Below, piece by piece: positions 62,113-64,000 of a stretch of DNA of 64,000 nt. The notes under the pieces were generated by a model. The model worked only from the letters and a program-made list of their open reading frames with translations, had not been told where the DNA came from and ran no database searches. Made by a program: the position numbers and the translations under genes. The DNA lies in the NCBI RefSeq assembly GCF_014650055.1, contig NZ_BMUF01000012.1:62001-126000 (forward strand), written 5' to 3'. This stretch comes from Streptomyces malachitofuscus (GTDB lineage Bacteria; Actinomycetota; Actinomycetes; Streptomycetales; Streptomycetaceae). Every line of letters begins with the position of its first letter. Positions within the stretch are counted from its first letter, which is position 1.

Positions 62113-63027
62113 ATGAGCACCCTCCCCCCCTCTTCCCACCCGGCCCGCCCGGCGGTCTCCTGGATCGGCCTCGGCATCATGGGCTCCCCCATGTCCGAGA
62201 ATCTGATCAAGGCGGGTTACGACGTCACCGGCTTCACCCTGGAGCAGGAGAAGCTGGACCGGCTGACCGCCGCCGGCGGCACCGCGGCCGGTTCGGTCGC
62301 CGAGGCGGTGCGGGACGCCGATGTGATCATCACGATGGTTCCGGCGTCCCCGCAGGTCGAGGCGATCGCCTACGGCCCCGACGGCATCCTGGAGAACGCG
62401 CGGTCCGGCGCCCTGCTGATCGACATGTCCTCGATCACCCCGCAGACCTCCATCGACCTGGCCGCGGCCGCGAAGGACAAGGGCATCCGGGTCCTGGACG
62501 CCCCCGTGTCCGGCGGCGAGGCCGGCGCGATCGAGGCGGTGCTGTCCATCATGGTGGGCGGCGAGCGCGCCGACTTCGACGAGGCGAAGCCCCTGTTCGA
62601 GGCGCTGGGGAAGACGATCGTGCTGTGCGGCCCGCACGGCTCGGGGCAGACCGTGAAGGCGGCCAACCAGCTGATCGTCGCCGTGAACATCCAGGCGTGC
62701 GCCGAAGCCGTGGTCTTCCTGGAGAAGTCGGGCGTGGACCTGAGGGCGGCGCTCGACGTCCTGGGCGGCGGGCTGGCCGGTTCGACCGTACTGACCCGCA
62801 AGAAGGACAACTTCCTGAACCGGGACTTCAAGCCGGGCTTCCGGATCGACCTGCACCACAAGGACATGGGCATCGTCACGGACGCCGCCCGCACCGTCGG
62901 TGCGGCGCTGCCCGTCGGCGCGGTGGTCGCCCAGCTGGTGGCGAGCCTGCGCGCCCAGGGCGACGGCGGCCTGGACCACTCCGCGCTGCTGCGCGCGGTC
63001 GAGCGGCTGTCCGGCGCCCGGGTCTGA
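62113..63027 (+). CDS. glxR: Tartronate semialdehyde reductase
   Basis: A 304-aa beta-hydroxyacid dehydrogenase: WIGLGIMGSPMSENLIKAGY is the Rossmann loop, DAPVSGGEAGAIEA the substrate motif, GSGQTVKAANQLIVAVNIQ with the catalytic Lys, and KDMGIVTDAA. It reduces tartronate semialdehyde to glycerate. Thirty bases separate it from hyi, so the two form an operon; a glyoxylate carboligase gene would be expected nearby but is not in the window. Confidence 0.92.
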   Translation: MSTLPPSSHPARPAVSWIGLGIMGSPMSENLIKAGYDVTGFTLEQEKLDRLTAAGGTAAGSVAEAVRDADVIITMVPASPQVEAIAYGPDGILENARSGALLIDMSSITPQTSIDLAAAAKDKGIRVLDAPVSGGEAGAIEAVLSIMVGGERADFDEAKPLFEALGKTIVLCGPHGSGQTVKAANQLIVAVNIQACAEAVVFLEKSGVDLRAALDVLGGGLAGSTVLTRKKDNFLNRDFKPGFRIDLHHKDMGIVTDAARTVGAALPVGAVVAQLVASLRAQGDGGLDHSALLRAVERLSGARV

Positions 63028-63122
63028 CCCACCCCTCCAGTCCTCCGGGCGGCGCCGGCGCCGACACCTGTCCTGTCGCGCCCAAGGCGGCGGCGCCGCC
63101 CGGAACCCACCCTGCCCACTCG

Positions 63123-63140
63123 TTCAACAAACTGTTGACG
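63123..63140. promoter_or_regulatory. 18-bp operator, catalase copy
   Basis: TTCAACAAACTGTTGACG is the exact reverse complement of the site at 55348-55365 and contains TCAACA-N3-TGTTGA. It lies about 75 bp upstream of the catalase start. Confidence 0.75.
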
Positions 63141-63213
63141 CCTCGAAGTCCACGAACTTAGGCTCCGCGAAGCGGAAACAGCTTTCCGCTGCCCCTCGTA
63201 CGGAAGGTCCACG

Positions 63214-64000
63214 ATGTCGAAGCGCGTGCTCACCACCGAGTCCGGCGCCCCCGTCGCCGACAACCAGAACTCCGCCACCGCCGGCGTCGGCGGCCCGCTC
63301 CTGCTCCAGGACCAGCACCTGCTGGAGAAGCTCGCGCGCTTCAACCGCGAGCGCATCCCGGAGCGCGTGGTGCACGCCCGCGGCTCCGGCGCCTACGGGC
63401 ACTTCGAGGTCACCGACGACGTCACCGACTACACGTACGCCGAGTTCCTGGACACCGTCGGCAAGCGCACCGAGGTGTTCGTGCGGTTCTCCACCGTGGC
63501 GGACTCGCTCGGCGGCGCGGACGCGGTGCGCGACCCGCGCGGCTTCGCGGTCAAGTTCTACACGGCGGAGGGCAATTACGACCTCGTCGGGAACAACACC
63601 CCGGTGTTCTTCATCAAGGACCCGGTCAAGTTCCCCGACTTCATCCACTCGCAGAAGCGCGACCCGTTCACGGGCCGTCAGGAGCCCGACAACGTCTGGG
63701 ACTTCTGGGCGCACTCCCCCGAGGCCACGCACCAGGTGACCTGGCTGATGGGCGACCGTGGCATCCCGGCGTCGTACCGGCACATGAACGGCTACGGCTC
63801 GCACACCTACCAGTGGACGAACAGTGCGGGCGAGGCCTTCTTCGTCAAGTACCACTTCAAGACCAACCAGGGCATCCGCTCCCTGTCCACCGAGCAGGCG
63901 CAGGAGATCGCGGGCCAGGACCCGGCCTCCCACCAGACCGACCTGCTCCAGGCGATCGAGCGCGGCGTGCACCCGTCCTGGACCCTCCACGTCCAGCTGA
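63214..64000 (+). CDS. Monofunctional catalase (KatA-type), 3' end outside window
   Basis: 262 codons of a typical clade 3 catalase: LTTESGAPVADNQNSATAG, the distal His in RVVHARGSGAYGHF, VRFSTVADSLGGAD, the NADPH-region GNYDLVGNNTPVFF (Asn opposite haem), and FFVKYHFKTNQGI. The proximal haem tyrosine lies beyond the window. It decomposes H2O2. ATG 63214 has GGAAGG upstream. It is controlled by the same operator as the H2O2-producing uricase operon. Confidence 0.93.
   Translation, partial: MSKRVLTTESGAPVADNQNSATAGVGGPLLLQDQHLLEKLARFNRERIPERVVHARGSGAYGHFEVTDDVTDYTYAEFLDTVGKRTEVFVRFSTVADSLGGADAVRDPRGFAVKFYTAEGNYDLVGNNTPVFFIKDPVKFPDFIHSQKRDPFTGRQEPDNVWDFWAHSPEATHQVTWLMGDRGIPASYRHMNGYGSHTYQWTNSAGEAFFVKYHFKTNQGIRSLSTEQAQEIAGQDPASHQTDLLQAIERGVHPSWTLHVQL

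Overview
The window is typical high-GC Streptomyces chromosome: about 70% G+C, GTG starts, GTGA/ATGA gene overlaps, a TTA codon in a regulator, NarL and LAL-type LuxR regulators, and long hairpin terminators without strong U tracts. I see no tRNA, rRNA, CRISPR array or insertion sequence.

Region 1 (about 1-32.6 kb) is a meroterpenoid-type biosynthetic cluster whose left end lies outside the window. It has two routes to amino-aromatic units. An aspartokinase and a GriI-type aldolase, followed by what looks like the first codons of a griH-type gene, point to the aspartate-semialdehyde route to 3-amino-4-hydroxybenzoate. A fused PhzE (aminodeoxyisochorismate synthase) opens the chorismate route. 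The isoprenoid half is a complete mevalonate operon (polyprenyl-PP synthase, MK, MDD, PMK, type 2 IDI, HMGR, HMGS), running into an NphB/CloQ-type (ABBA) aromatic prenyltransferase and a class II terpene-cyclase-like protein. A haloperoxidase-family protein that has lost the vanadate histidine and a membrane-anchored multicopper oxidase are candidate tailoring enzymes. A two-component system is split across a transport segment (7.5-15.2 kb: response regulator, ActP-type symporter, VOC protein, MMPL exporter, sensor kinase). A large LAL regulator and a TTA-containing LuxR regulator close the cluster. A 20-bp perfect palindrome occurs once in each of the two divergent biosynthetic promoter regions. 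A second palindrome precedes both the response regulator and the kinase.

Region 2 (33.1-49.5 kb) is conserved or accessory chromosome: two divergent IucA/IucC siderophore synthetases, a von Willebrand A surface protein with a partner, an HxlR regulator divergent from alanine aminotransferase, a second HxlR/MFS pair, XRE/metallo-beta-lactamase and XRE/SDR pairs, a thioesterase and a secreted GH25 muramidase.

Region 3 (49.6-64 kb) begins with a secreted amidase and continues with purine catabolism (urate/xanthine permease, amidohydrolase deaminase, uricase, HIU hydrolase, OHCU decarboxylase and an HTH regulator) and glyoxylate use (hydroxypyruvate isomerase, tartronate semialdehyde reductase), ending in a truncated catalase gene. 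An identical 18-bp operator precedes the uricase operon and the catalase gene. Between them is a three-gene operon of unknown function (268-aa protein, P-loop ATPase, membrane-anchored solute-binding protein) carrying an exact 164-bp tandem duplication at one gene junction.
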